Part shown: piece after piece, positions 46,164-58,260 of the stretch | Layout: every line of letters begins with the position of its first letter | Position numbering within the stretch: position 1 is the stretch's first letter | DNA from: Eumeta japonica | Lineage: Eukaryota > Arthropoda > Insecta > Lepidoptera > Psychidae | Reading direction: 5' to 3' | Length of the DNA stretch: 64,000 nt | Assembly: GCA_005406025.1 (NCBI GenBank) | Contig: BGZK01001200.1 | Span: forward strand, 124,001-188,000 | Notes under the pieces: generated by a model | What the model was told of the DNA's origin: nothing | What the model saw: the letters and a program-made list of their open reading frames with translations, nothing else | Database searches by the model: none | Position numbers and translations under genes: made by a program

Positions 46164-47885
46164 TTCATTATGTACATTTATCGGTTAAGCGATACGGCGA
46201 TAATAATCGGTCAAATTGTGTTTCTTTGGATGTCCGTTCCAGTATAATAAGTAATTTGTTGTTACAACCATTAATACCCAAGGGAGGACCAAGATCGGTA
46301 ATGAGTTGTGTATTGGAATTGAAAGCGGGATGGGTAGCAGATCCGGCAGTTTGACCAGAATTAGTATCTCGAGAACAGGACCATGATCACGATTAAGAGC
46401 GACACAAAAATCGGTCGATATAGAAAATAAAGGAACTCATTTTATGTCCATGAGAGCAAAACCGGGACCACATTTTAATAATAAAAAAATTGCTTATATT
46501 TACGCCCAGTGAAGCAGACGGGTGACCGCTTTATCTTTATCACTTCATATTTATTAACAAAATAAACATATATATATATATATATATATACAGATAAAAG
46601 AGATATCTCTGTTACGCATGTTTAATAATTATTATTTTATTAATAATTTACTACGCCGATGATTCAGCCCGGTTGGACATAAAATCAATTTTCTATTTTT
46701 TTCTAACTAGTGATCTCTCTAAACATTGTATGTAAATAAGTTTTTGATAAATTATGTCAATAATAATAACTAGTCATGCACGCGGCTTCGTCTGGGTGGA
46801 CATGATAGACTGAATTCCTTCATATCTTTTGTCGATCGATTGCTTAATTTATGATTCGTACCTCAGTCTACACTATTAAATTATAACATGTTTCGTTGTT
46901 TTTTAATTGAATAGCAATATCTGCAACAACGTCAAACAAAAAAGTTTTATTTATAATACCACGTTAAAGTCAAAAGTGCTCATAAAGGTTTTTTTCCTAA
47001 CCTCATATAGATTCGTAATCTAATTCAGATTGTCCTGATTGGTGATTGCATATTTTTGATAGCCCTCAAAATATTTGTAAGATTTAAAACAAAAACTTAG
47101 GGTTCATGCAATAAATGCAGATATAGAACAATATATTTTTTTAGGACTGTAACATTTCGTCTTAAATCATTCGCGATTTAAAATTGCGAATTATTGAAAA
47201 AATATCATAAAGAATTAATTTCTGCTTTTAGTTTTATTTCTCTCTCTCTCTCTCTGTCTTGCAAACTTAATTATTCAATGTAAAACATGTTGCGTGGTAG
47301 GTATCGATTGTAGATGAATGTTTCTATTTAAAATTAAGACAGACAACGACTTAAATATCTTAATATAAAAACTGCAATCTCGAAACTAGAGAAATGATTT
47401 ACCAAGGAACCTCCAAATAATCCACTTCTTTATAATCTGAAGCAAAACACATAAGATTCTCATTTTTAAATGCTAAACCTGAAACCACAAATATTTTGAT
47501 AATCAACAGAGAATTTCAGTTTCTTCATACTATAGTATCCTTGGGCATTTCTATAGATGATACAATATAAGGGAGTCCTCATATCCATAACTTGGCGAAA
47601 AATCAAAACTGTGCAGTTGAAAGGATACTTTTATTGGTTCATTTAGTTCGTTTTTATTCTTTTCAAAACTTAAAAAAAATTGAATCGTGCTTTGCTGATG
47701 TACGTAAGTGATACTTAAAGTTTTTAAAACTGCCCACTTAGAAAGTGTAAAATAAAAAAAATTAAATTTCAAATATCAAAATGGAACTCTTCGCCAACCT
47801 CATTATGTATTATACTATGGATATTGCATTCATCTGTCATTTATTTTTACAAATTTATTGCAAAAAGAAAATTAGTTGGTTAACA
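46164..47885. other. AT-rich intergenic DNA, no genes seen
   Basis: It holds a (TA)12 microsatellite at 46568-46591, a repeat head CACGCGGCTTCGTCTGGGTGG at 46779-46799, and a (TC)n run at 47238-47255. No coding exon recognised. Confidence 0.45.
46568..46591. repeat. (TA)n microsatellite
   Basis: Uninterrupted TA repeat of about twelve units. Confidence 0.9.
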
Positions 47886-47889
47886 TCAA

Positions 47890-48920
47890 CATGAATTTAA
47901 TGCGAAAAAATTCGTTTGATTTTCTATGAATTACGTTGCCATTTAAACCAACAAGAAAATTATAACAAACTTCTGTTTGCCTTTCATGACAAAGATCTAT
48001 CTCTGGTCACTGTTTGTAACTGATTTAATGAGTTCAAACGTGTTCCCACTAATCTGACTAAGAATGTGTATGAAGGAGTCCATCTACGACGATGACCGAA
48101 GACAACATCAGTACTATGCGGCTCATGATAAATACTGACAGAAGAGTGACCTACCAGCAGATTTGGCCAAGTTTAGGCATCGGTATGAGTCAAGTGCACA
48201 AAATCCTTCATGAACATTTAGCGGTCAGGAAGTTTTGTGTTCGGTGGATACCTCATAATTTGACCGAAGCTCAAAAACTCGGTCGTGTTAATTGGTACCG
48301 TGAAACGATTCAAAGATCTCCCAGTGTTGTCTCGAATACTGTTAACGACAAGGTTACGAGTGACGAAAGCTGAATTTACTGTTACGATCCCGTAACCAAA
48401 AGACAGTCTGCTCAGTGGATGTATCCTTTCGAAGAGTTGCCTACTAAAGTAAAACGAAATCGAAGCGTCGAAAAAAAGATGGTGGCCTCTTTTCTCGGAA
48501 TGACAGGTCATTATATAACAAATGCTTTAGAAGATAAAAAACAGTTTGTACAGGCTGGTACACAAAAATTGTTTGCCTCTTATTTTGGAAAAAGTTCGGA
48601 AAAAACGACCTCGCAGTAGATTATCCTTCATCATAATAACCCCTCACCACGTACCGACAAACAACTAACTATTTGGAGACGTTAGGTATGGAGATACTGG
48701 CTCATTCGCCTCACAGCTCCGACATCGCATCATGCGACTTTTATTTAAATAAGAGACAAACTTCGAGGAAAGTGGTTTACGAACGCCGAGGAAGCAGGTG
48801 CTGCATATGAAAGGGCTGTCGAAGTGACCCCTAAAGCGAGTGGGCAAAGTGTTTCTCTCACTGGTTCTATCGAATGCAGCGATGTATTGATCTCAAAGGA
48901 CGGTATTTTGAAAACCAATA
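47890..48920 (+). pseudogene. Mariner transposase relic 2
   Basis: Nearly the complete DD34D transposase can be followed: RLIFYELRCHLNQQENYNKL and FAFHDKDLSLVTVCN-FNEFKR (amino-terminal HTH), TEDNISTMRLMINTDRRV, SLGIGMSQVHKILHEHLAVRK, RWIPHNLTEAQKLGRVNWYR, VTSDES (first D) with the next Trp codon turned to TGA, IYCYDPVTKRQSAQWM, VEKKMVASFLGMTGHY, then in other frames ILHHNNPSP (second D changed to N), HSPHSSDIASCDFYL (third D kept) and MQRCIDLKGRYFENQ. Frameshifts near 48060, 48540 and 48740 and the stop kill it. It is clearly better preserved than relic 1 and from a different mariner lineage. Flanking TIRs were not found. Confidence 0.9.
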
Positions 48921-49039
48921 ATAACAAAAATAACTTGCTAGTTTGCTCAGTTTTTAATTTTCAAGAATTCTGATTGACCAAAGTACGATATGGACAATTC
49001 GGACGATTTTCCAGCCCTCGAGTATTTGTTATAACCTAG
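48921..49039 (+). other. Probable mariner 3' flank
   Basis: Non-coding sequence after the transposase end with GCTCAGTTTTTAATTTTCAAG, which may be part of the element. Confidence 0.3.
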
Positions 49040-49990
49040 TTTTTGGAAATGGAAATATTAACTCTGATATCTTAGTTCATATTATAAAAATCTGTAAATC
49101 GGTCGACCCTGCAGGCCATCCCTAATACTCCCTGATTTCACATAGTTGTTTCAAAGACTTATCTTTAAGTTTTTTGAGTTCAAAAATTCGACAGCCAGAT
49201 CAAAACGATCAACCTTATAGGCTATTCCTGAAACTTTTTACTAGTTTACTAGTTACCAAAAATATACCGAGCAGTAATTATTGAGATTAAGCTTAAAACA
49301 TCGGTTTTTGTGCTTTTGCAAGCTTTTCGAGTTCAAGAACATAGTTTTATTATGTTTTCAGATCTTCGAGTTCAAACATATAGATTTATTAAAATAAAGG
49401 GCTATTTTTTAATTTTGAAAACTACGATATCTATCGAATGCATAGTTCGACCTTGTACTTCTTTGCAGTTTTCGATACAGTTTTTTTTAGCAAAGAATCT
49501 TCAAACAAACATCAATGCAATAGAAGTTCACATGTTATTTTGAAAAAAACCCTTTTTCTTTTGCGAATTTTTCGCAATATCTCTCGAACAAGATTTTAAT
49601 TTATCGGTACAGTAGTTGAAACGGTATTCTAAAAAACACTTTTTAAAAAACTTTTGTCTAACAGCATTTCTTAAACCAATCAACCGATTTTAATACATTT
49701 AAAAAAGATCAACGTTGTGTTTAAAAGGAGAATAACTGCATATATTTTGAAATATAGTTTACAGTAGTCGATGCACTTGTTTGGGAAAAAGAGCAGATTA
49801 GGTTTTGGTACTGATTAGTCTCAAAGTTATTAAAAAAACAATTTCATGAAATTTTGTTTTTGAAATTCCTTAAATTCTACTGGGCAAAACTATTACAACA
49901 TTTCAAGAATTCTAATTTGAGCCTTTTCAAAAGTTATACTTTACATACACACGAACATATACGCGCATGCGCACGCAGATGCGTATAGGC
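49040..49990 (+). repeat. Interspersed non-coding repeat, same family as 1-840 and 37.5-38.5 kb
   Basis: Rich in TTCGAGTTCAA/GAGTTCAAAAA stretches, CAACCGATTTTAATACAT, AGATCAACGTTGTG and TTAGGTTTTGGTACTGATTAG; ends in a cryptic CA/CG-rich simple repeat at 49940-49995. No open frame. Confidence 0.5.
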
Positions 49991-52900
49991 ACGCATTTTT
50001 TTTTATATAATGGGACTTACAACTGTCGTTTTCATTTGCTACCTCATTGAAAATTCCAGATTCAACAACTTTGAATCCAGCTATCCGGCTTCAAATTTAG
50101 CCGGATATTCAGTATCCGATATTCGCGCAAACTATCCGTTTGTATATAGTATATATCTCCTTACTTTATTACCTACAGATATACGTTAAAATCGAGTACA
50201 GAACCTGCATCGGAACATGATTGACAGCCAGAGATGGCGAGTTATAAAAGACGAAGGAACCCATCGTATGCGCACGCGAACGAAAGCTGATTCTATGATA
50301 AGTATTCGATCGTACAATTAAGTAATGAAAATATTGTAATAATGTAAATAGCAAACAAAAGCATTAAAAAAAATGACGCGTTCAATGTCACGTCCGTATG
50401 ATGCGCGTCAGAAATAATAAATGCACGTTTTCAACAACAAGCGTCTATCGGCGACCTTGTCCTTGCCAGCGCTATCGCATGAGGCAGGTCACGGTCCGTA
50501 TGCAATTTTTATTTATCGATAACAAAACATTAATATGACTTTCAGATGGTTGCTTACATCATTTGCCCGACGTCCGAAGCAGTAAACAATTCAATGTGAT
50601 TGCTGCACTCTTACCATTGCCTATCCATTAATCAGACATATCAAAAGTCCTAATTACTTTCGCATGTGAAAATGTTTATTTATCAAATTAAAAACATGTA
50701 TCGAAAATAATACGACTCTTCAGAGTAAACTTCATTACTGCAACCATACGCCGTCTTTCGGTGAATGTTTGCATTTGGACAGGTTGCACCAAAACTTATA
50801 TTTATGATAAGAAAACAGCTCATAATACGAAATCACCTTGTTTCACAGATGTTTTGCAGTTATACTTTTTTTTTAATAACAAAAATATGACCCTGGTTCA
50901 ACTTAATTTATCAAACAGATAAGTACATTGTTTTTCACGATTATACCTACCTTTATTACTTAGCTGGAGTACAGCTCGTGTTGAGAAAATACGATATGCT
51001 GTGTCGAGTTCGACATCAACATTGTAAGTCATTATCGACGAAGACTCGTTCTCCAATAAACAAAACAATCTATAATTACAACTAATGATTATTTTTAACT
51101 TATTGCTCCAGACCATATTCAGTCGTTAACGATATCATGCCAAATTATATACAGAGCTTTGGCACCTAACATAATATAATGAATAACTTTTTCTCCAAGA
51201 CTGTTATTAAGAGGGGTCTATCATATCGGCCTACTTCTTTACAAATTGTCAAAAATCCCATGTGACAAATCGAAACTTTATTTTTTATAACATGATTAAC
51301 ATTTTATATGTAATCAGAGCTCGATTCACGTAAACAATCAACAAATTATTGAACTTTTTTGTTCTTATTTTTATTTTTAAGTAATACATAAAATCACAAA
51401 CATTTAACAATACAAGAATATTGAATTAGTGATCAAACTTAAAAAAACGTGTCAGATTAACAATGAATAACAATTGTCCAACATAGGGGTATCCTGTTGA
51501 GTTCTTTTTAACTCTCTGTTAAGATAATTTGAAAAATTCACAAATGTAATGAGTTTTTACCCCGTTTTTATAAAATTAGTCTTTGTAAAGTCTAAGCATG
51601 TGGGTTTGTGTGTAACTTTTATTTAGATTAACTATATTATCGCGCGAGCTATTTGAAAGAGTGCCATTTAAATAAATTCTATGAAAATTCATTTTAGTCG
51701 GTTAAAAAGTTTAAAAAATTTCAAAAATAAAGTTTGAAGAAGAAATTTTATTCCACTAAGCCTCTAAACTTAGGATATAGTCGGTTTCGTAACTCAAAAA
51801 GATCTGTTCCTTAAAAAACAACGTTGATTGTTGTAAATCCTATTGAAATCATTTAATTTCATCTTGAGATAAAGTGAAAAAAATTTTTTTCATACATTTT
51901 TAGAATAATTATAAAAATATTTATTTACTAAAAATAAACACGAATAGATATATTGAGTCAAGGAAAAAGTTTTTGCGTATTTTATAAGAAAAAGTTGCAG
52001 GAAATCTCTTTGGTTGTGCTGTTTGTGTCTGACTAGTTTTGATATCATTAAATTTTAAAACAAGAAAAATAAAAAGGAAAAGCGATGTCCCGCCATTTTT
52101 CTATTGTTTTTCTGTCCATCAAAATGAGAGAATCAAACAAATTCGATACATTTTGAAGTTTTATTACAAAAAAGGGAAAATGCGACACATATTTTTTGAA
52201 TTACTTTTAAAGAGATCGATTGATTAAAAAATTTAATATTTTCGAACTCAAAAATGTATGTACATCTACATATTCAAATATTTTGTGTTTGAGAATGTCT
52301 TGACTTTTGCCAAATTCGAAGTCGATTAATTAAAGTCAGGATTGGGAAGCTTAAAAAAGCTTAAATTTACTTTGAACTCCTTGAAATATGAGCTCAATCG
52401 TTTAACTGCAATATTATTATACAAAAACACAAAATTAATTACAAAAACACATTTTTTGTGACATATATAATATAAAGTAAATACTAAATAATAGTTTTTA
52501 AAATGGTCTACATGGTATTCCTTTACCGGATTTTTTTTATTAATTCTATTACATAATTCAATAATTTACAACTGCAATTTTGTACGATTCATAATGCAGA
52601 GCATTTGAGAGTGCTTTACGGATGAAAAATTTTTTTTCGCCTCTTGATATTAATTATTTATATTTTTGTACTCTCGTTAGTATGCGAAAATGGGAAAATT
52701 TTCATTATAATGTATAAATAATATAAAGAAGATTAACTCTGTCCAGTTCAAATAAAATGTATATTTTTATAGATAGGAAAAAACGTAAATTAGTTTCGAA
52801 AACTTTCCTCCAATCAACTGTGAAACAACTTAGAAATACGATCACTTGTCAAAAAATTCATTAATTTAGCTTTATTAGCTTTAGTATTACATCGCACAAT

Positions 52901-53199
52901 TTCTTATTGAAAATGATTGTCTAATTCGGTGCCGTTAAGTTATAGTTAATAAAAATATAATTTAAGAAATGAGGTTGCGTTCTACAAATGGCTATTGCAA
53001 TTTTTGATGATATACGTAGTACGTTAATCTATTTCCTCATTACTCATTTGTTTCCAAATGAATGTGTTGCAATAGTTGCAATATACCCTTTAAATGGCAT
53101 TTTTCAAAAAAATTTATTCCTTAACAAAAATTAAAAGAGTATTATGAGGCATGCGCTTTTCTTCCTTTATTCCATTTTTTTTTATGTAATAATTTATGT
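49991..53199. other. AT-rich intergenic DNA, no genes seen
   Basis: It includes four TATCCG/CGGATA motifs at 50080-50140, a GCGCACGCGAACG bit at 50270, and a likely further copy of the GAGCTC-type repeat at about 51640-52440. No coding exon recognised. Confidence 0.4.
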
Positions 53200-53204
53200 A
53201 ACTC

Positions 53205-53570
53205 TACTATTCTTTGCCCGCATGGACATAGAATGCAATCTTTTATAACAAGTACACTCTCGTGATCGTTCGTCTTGTTAGTTTTGTTCTCGACTTCAAT
53301 TCCGGTTCAGCTTTGAATTTCGACCTGTCCCGCTTTCGATTCCAATGCCTATTCCACTCTTAATCCGATCCCATCCCGTTTGTATCCGATCTGGATCCTG
53401 TTTTTATTCGGTTCCGGTCGCGTTTTCGATTTCAGCCCCGGTACCACTCAAGAGCGGTCTAGGCCTTGTTAGAACGATCAAAATCAAGATTTTGACCCTA
53501 GTTTCGCTCTCCACTCGTCTTGTCGAATATATCATTCGTTTATGTATCTATAGGCCTTAGAATTCCGTAT
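53205..53570 (+). repeat. Dispersed repeat with degenerate TTCGATCCCG array, copy C
   Basis: Starts at CTTTGCCCGCATGGACATAGAATG, then an array with CAATTCCGGTT, CGATTCCAATG, CGATCTGGATCC and CGATTTCAGCCCCGG units. Same layout as copies A and B. Confidence 0.6.
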
Positions 53571-53715
53571 GAAATCGATCATGCCTCTATCCGCAAATAT
53601 CCATAATCTTCTTCTTTTTTAGAACAACTTTGCCAAAGAAACCATAGTTATTGAAATAACCGTTTTTGAGAAAAATAGAACGTATTCTAAAAATTCACGT
53701 TATTCCAATCTTACG
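53571..53715. other. Short spacer
   Basis: Nothing recognised. Confidence 0.3.
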
Positions 53716-53719
53716 ACAG

Positions 53720-53850
53720 CTGACGGTCGTCTATCATCCCACGTCCCGCCAGGTAAGGCGCGAAGCGCGGCCAGTATCCCGCGACGCACAGCCACTGACG
53801 GTCATGCATCACGCCGATCCCTCCAGCTAAGCGCGAAGCGCGGCCGCGTG
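53720..53850 (+). repeat. Two GC-rich ~74-bp direct repeats
   Basis: CTGACGGTC at 53720 and 53795 and GCGCGAAGCGCGGCC at 53758-53772 and 53831-53845 recur with spacings of 75 and 73. The second motif is nearly self-complementary (GGCCGCGCTTCGCGC). The two units differ in the middle. Probably part of an unrecognised transposable element (a further GC-richer block lies at 54120-54230). Confidence 0.65.
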
Positions 53851-55635
53851 ATTGAACTTGCATGGAAGTTAAGTATTTTGTTTATTCGCTGTTACAGTTA
53901 AAGTATAAGTGTTACATTTACGATATTGACGTTTTTGGTTAATGAACTTGTGTGTGATTAATACTGAAGTGTTTAATAACAATACCTTTTACTGCTATCG
54001 AATATGCAAACATGATTTATTGTTGGGGACTTCGTAGGAGTGACATTGCTTTACATCACTGACAACATCAAGCATCATTTGTAGGTATGTGAATAGATAA
54101 ATTCTTTAAAAATATTGCAGAGCCCGATCGCGGTGCCCAATCGCGGGGCAGAATTCGAATTTGTCATACACTGCCGCTACCCGACTACAACACTCGCACT
54201 TGCAGTCTGGTTGAGTATATAGTAGGGTTGTGTCTACATTATTTTATATTATTTATAAGTATATTTTCAATGATAGTATATTATATAGTTAGTTTAGCAA
54301 AATTCTCCTAAAAAAGAAGGAGATTATGATTATTTGCGAAAATATACATTATCGATACAATCCTATATTAAAAAGCTAACGGAAGCCAACTATCAAATGT
54401 TTATCACTATGTGATGCCTCTTTGGATTAAATTTCTAAAAAAATGAAAAACGTTTTTCTTTAATGTAATAAAACCTCAAAAACCAATTTTTATGGCCTAA
54501 TGTCAAATCTAATGGTACTCCTATATAAACTTTGAACTACCATTTTACTCCCTATAGGATTATATGCTGAAAAAGCTTGAAATAAGTTTTTTTTTTTTTT
54601 GATAAATCACCCAAATATTAATTTTTATGACTAATTTCAAAATCACGGCTCTTTTATACAATATTTCGCCTCCTTTTAGTTCTATCTGCCATAGTGATTC
54701 CAAGAATTTTTTCTTACTACAATATTTCAAATATTTAGACGCAACGACTTTCCGTTAATCAGTCACTCAATCATTTTCTCCTTTATATACATATATATAA
54801 ACACTTAATATTTTATAAATTCATTTTTTCGAGCTTTAACAATTAATGAAAGTGAAGATAAATAACAAAAGGATTTTAGTCTTAGATTGAAAATTAACGT
54901 ATTTCGTTGATATCAAATGGTACGTGAATTAAAATATGATGCGGTAGCCCTGTTTGTATGACGGAAGATATTCAAAACCATACTAATTAAAGTAATTTAT
55001 CAACTATAGTGATGGTTAACAAATTAAGTTACAAGTTACATAGTTACAAAAATGATTTTCACCCAATTAGATTATCAATTTCGTTTAATTCATAGACAAT
55101 ATGTAGCGAATGATTATTACAGAAATTGAAACGATATATTGTAACATAGACTTTCATAAATCCTTTTTACAGGTTACAAAACTGTTAAATTTTCACAAAT
55201 AATACCCTGCTACCTGTATTTTCGAGCATGGTTTATGAAGTCCCTAACTGAGAACGTAAGGGCGGCTCGAACGTAGTTAAAGGCCATACAGTAGAAAATT
55301 TAGAAAGACTGGTTGGAGATCGTTTGTCGATTTTTTACATTCCCTTCAAAGTTACAGATTGCATTGGCTTACCTGCTTGTTTAATAACCTGCAATAAAAT
55401 ATATAGCTTTATAAATCATCAATGGAACATTTTTAAATAAACGTTCTTCAAGGACCTTGCAAGAATAAACTGTTAAGGAAAAAACTCTTGACAGATACTC
55501 AAAGCGTTGCAGTTTAAGAAGAAAAATTAATGAGAGGTTTTTTGTATTGAAACATCGTGACGTTGTAGTCTGTAAGGATTAACTAACCATCCTAGTGCTG
55601 TGTAATAAATATCCTTTCACAATGTTTTTTATATC
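53851..55635. other. Intergenic, no genes seen
   Basis: The GC-richer block at 54118-54230 (CCGATCGCGGTGCCCAATCGCGGGG) is unplaced. Otherwise AT-rich. Confidence 0.35.
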
Positions 55636-55639
55636 AGCA

Positions 55640-55880
55640 AGAGGAGCATGTACCAGCTAACTAACTAGCCCAGTGTTAACGACTGTTATCACATACGTGA
55701 CGAAAAAATCTAGGGCCAACAGGTCAATGTGTTGTCCGAGATCCGACAGCGTGGTTTTCATTTGAGTTAAGTTAAAAACTCGTTGGTCTATCCACCTGTG
55801 GTCAGGATCGAACTCGGTATTTTGTGATTGGAATTCGACCAAATGCGACCATTCTTAACCACTAAGCCACCATTGCTATA
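55640..55880 (-). repeat. tRNA-derived SINE
   Basis: On the minus strand, GCAATGGTGGCTTAGTGGTTAAG carries an A box (TGGCTTAGTGG, 55867-55857) and GAGTTCGATCC a B box (about 55813-55803), separated as in tRNA genes. The body continues to about 55640 with no coding potential. Pol III promoter and body order show it is a SINE, not a functional tRNA, since no cloverleaf closes. Confidence 0.7.
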
Positions 55881-55974
55881 TACTGGTGTCTAATACCATA
55901 CATACTTGTAATAATAGAGTCTCAAAAATAATTCATTTTTCAATATGGATAAATATATGTTGTGCACGAGTCAT

Positions 55975-56035
55975 TAACCTCGCCGGGGCGGGTGCAGCAG
56001 CCGCCGCCCGAGGTCTGCGACCTATTTATTCATGA
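55975..56035. promoter_or_regulatory. Short CpG-rich patch with AGGTC-TGC-GACCT palindrome
   Basis: GC-rich run with AGGTCTGCGACCT at 56011-56023, an inverted repeat resembling an IR-1 nuclear receptor site with one base off in each half. Close to TTCATGAATGACATAAG. Significance uncertain. Confidence 0.25.
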
Positions 56036-57519
56036 ATGACATAAGCTCTTTAAAATCAAGACCTTGTATGTGCGAGCGAGACCTGTATACACCGTAAGAA
56101 TGAACCCTCATATGAACTGTATAATGCACAGGTTATTATAGACACTATGAATATTTTATTGCACTGAGTGTACTAATTGCAAATAATTTTTAATCACTGT
56201 AACTGTGCGAAGAAGAAGCTAAGATTAGGTTTTTTTATAGAATTTATAAGGGGTAAACGAGCATGCGAGCTAAGGTAAAGTAGATGGTCACCGCCGCCCA
56301 TGGACACCTGTAAGCAGAGCTGCAACCCCAGAGGAGTCATTTGTGCTGGAAACTAACTTCAAATTCTTAATAAACGATTTTGCTAAAACCCTTAGATAAT
56401 AATTGTGTTGAGGCTTTTGATCGCCTTTTATAGTATTCTCCAGTAATGAAAATCAACCAAATCAAATCCAATAACATTAAAATGATGTCGTACGTTACAC
56501 TGATTAGTGAGAAAAATTTGGTTGGAAGAACAACTCTGTAGTGTGGAATTGTTCTAACATAAATCTGCTTCATTTCAAGTTCTATTCCAGAGGCATCTTA
56601 AACCCCTCAAACGCGAGAAACCATTATAGTGGCTGTTAGTTGTAAGCTTATCGTGGCACTTATTATCAGCGAGTGCTTACTGGTACTGATGATTTTGATA
56701 CTCTAAGCCATGAGTAAACTGGCTACCCACCTGCATATCTCTTAAAAAACTCATAAGGTGCAAGATTTATTGCAGCCCTTTGTATTAAACTAGATCGAAG
56801 GACTGAGCTATGGGCACACCTCACCGTTAACACCTGACCCTTGCTCTATAACGCTTTCGCCCTTCGATGAGTCAGACACACTAGAAGGTCGCGTAGCAGG
56901 CGGATTTACAGATAATCGTATAGACGGCCGCATATTCACTTATTTGTCTTTAGGCAATCAAAAGCTAGCAGTTAACGATATGTTCCAAACTTTCAAATGC
57001 GCTGCTGATTTTTTTTTTTTTTTTCATTAATTCGAGACCACACCGGGAAAATTATTTAAAGATCGTAAATACTATATATAAAGAAATTACTGTAATATTT
57101 CTTTAATTTTGAATATAGTCGCGCTTTATGCTGTCGGAAAAGTAGTACGAATAAACTGTCATATTTTCCCTGTAGATAACAGATAGGGTAGTAAATTAGT
57201 TTATCTTGACTTTTTAAAAAATGGCAAGTTCTGTAGTAAAGTAATTTAAGACATTCGGAATCGTGAACGAAATGATATCTGGAATAATGTCGATAAGAGG
57301 TATCATCAGTGAGTTATCTTGTTGCTTTTACATTTGGCGGTAGAACCTCATATCTGTTTTTTGATTTGATCAATATTGTGCCGTTTTATGAGAATATAAA
57401 GAGCAATAGCGGAAGCGCTCGGAAGGTGCTGTGACCTCTTGAAATAATACTATTTTTAATACTGCTTTCATATTTAAAAAATATGAGAGACTTAGAGATG
57501 GAGAAAAGTGTATGATAGT
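56036..57519. other. Intergenic, no genes seen
   Basis: It contains the common-repeat fragment at 56254-56308 and a moderately GC-rich, unplaced stretch at 56590-56960. Confidence 0.35.
56254..56308 (-). repeat. Fragment of the common repeat also seen at 19923-19974
   Basis: AAACGAGCATGCGAGC...GGTCACCGCCGCCCATGGACAC, the inverse of the 19.9 kb fragment. Confidence 0.5.
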
Positions 57520-57563
57520 CTGTTCGGTAGTTTGGATCGGATGTTCAATCCGATCCCGAACAG
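57520..57563. repeat. Two-tier hairpin
   Basis: The outer arms CTGTTCGG / CCGAACAG enclose the inner arms GGATCGGAT / ATCCGATCC with a 5-base loop GTTCA; the outer side has a 6-base bulge TAGTTT. Confidence 0.7.
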
Positions 57564-58135
57564 AATGAAAGGAGCAAAAGGTTTTAAGATGCCTTTGCAA
57601 AACAGCATCGAAAGTTGAAAATAGCTAGAAATTCTAAATAGATTTGCTCGAGATTTAAATGGTTCCTAAGATTTCAAATTAAAAAGTCTTATTGTAATAG
57701 ATTCTGTTGCTTGAAACAAGAAGAGCATCACGTATACATATATATCATTGATAAAATAATGGACAAACTGATAAGGATAAAATGAAGCATTTTGGATAGT
57801 AGAACCAAAAATGTTGAAATTCTACCCTTCATAATAGATTAATTATTATCAAAAACCATAAATACGTAATAAGTAGGTATTTATTAATTAAATATTTTAA
57901 AAATAATTAAATTGAAAATTAATAAATTATTCATTTAATTATTTTAACAAAGTAAAAGTTTATTGCGTCTCAAAATATTAGTAGCGTCAACCAAAAAAAT
58001 TATTTCAAATATAACAAACTCCATTCTTAAAATCGCCATAAATCATGATCGTAGTTTTGGCTTTGCGTTTTCGTGTGTTATTTTTGCGCGAGATTGCGTT
58101 CGAGGAAATTCCAAAATACGAAGTTTTCTATACGA
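57564..58135. other. AT-rich intergenic DNA
   Basis: Nothing recognised. Confidence 0.4.
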
Positions 58136-58139
58136 CTAT

Positions 58140-58260
58140 TGAGATAAAGTTTGCAACGACCGCCGCAGCATCGCGCGACGCGGCGCGACGATCGCGTCTG
58201 TCGGAGGGCGAGTGCCGGGCGGGGCGGGAGGTGGCGACGTCTGAAATATGCACACAATTG
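58140..58260. promoter_or_regulatory. CpG-rich island, candidate regulatory element
   Basis: CGACCGCCGCAGCATCGCGC through GGGCGGGGCGGGAGGTGGCG, a CpG-dense stretch with GC-box-like sequence. Frames on both strands of 60-90 codons overlap here and none has a domain. Function unknown. Confidence 0.3.

Noticed and set aside
53720..53850. CRISPR-like repeats
   Set aside because: Only two diverged units in a eukaryotic genome; no spacers or cas genes.
55790..55880. Functional tRNA gene from A and B boxes
   Set aside because: The boxes are present but no cloverleaf closes and a SINE-like body follows.
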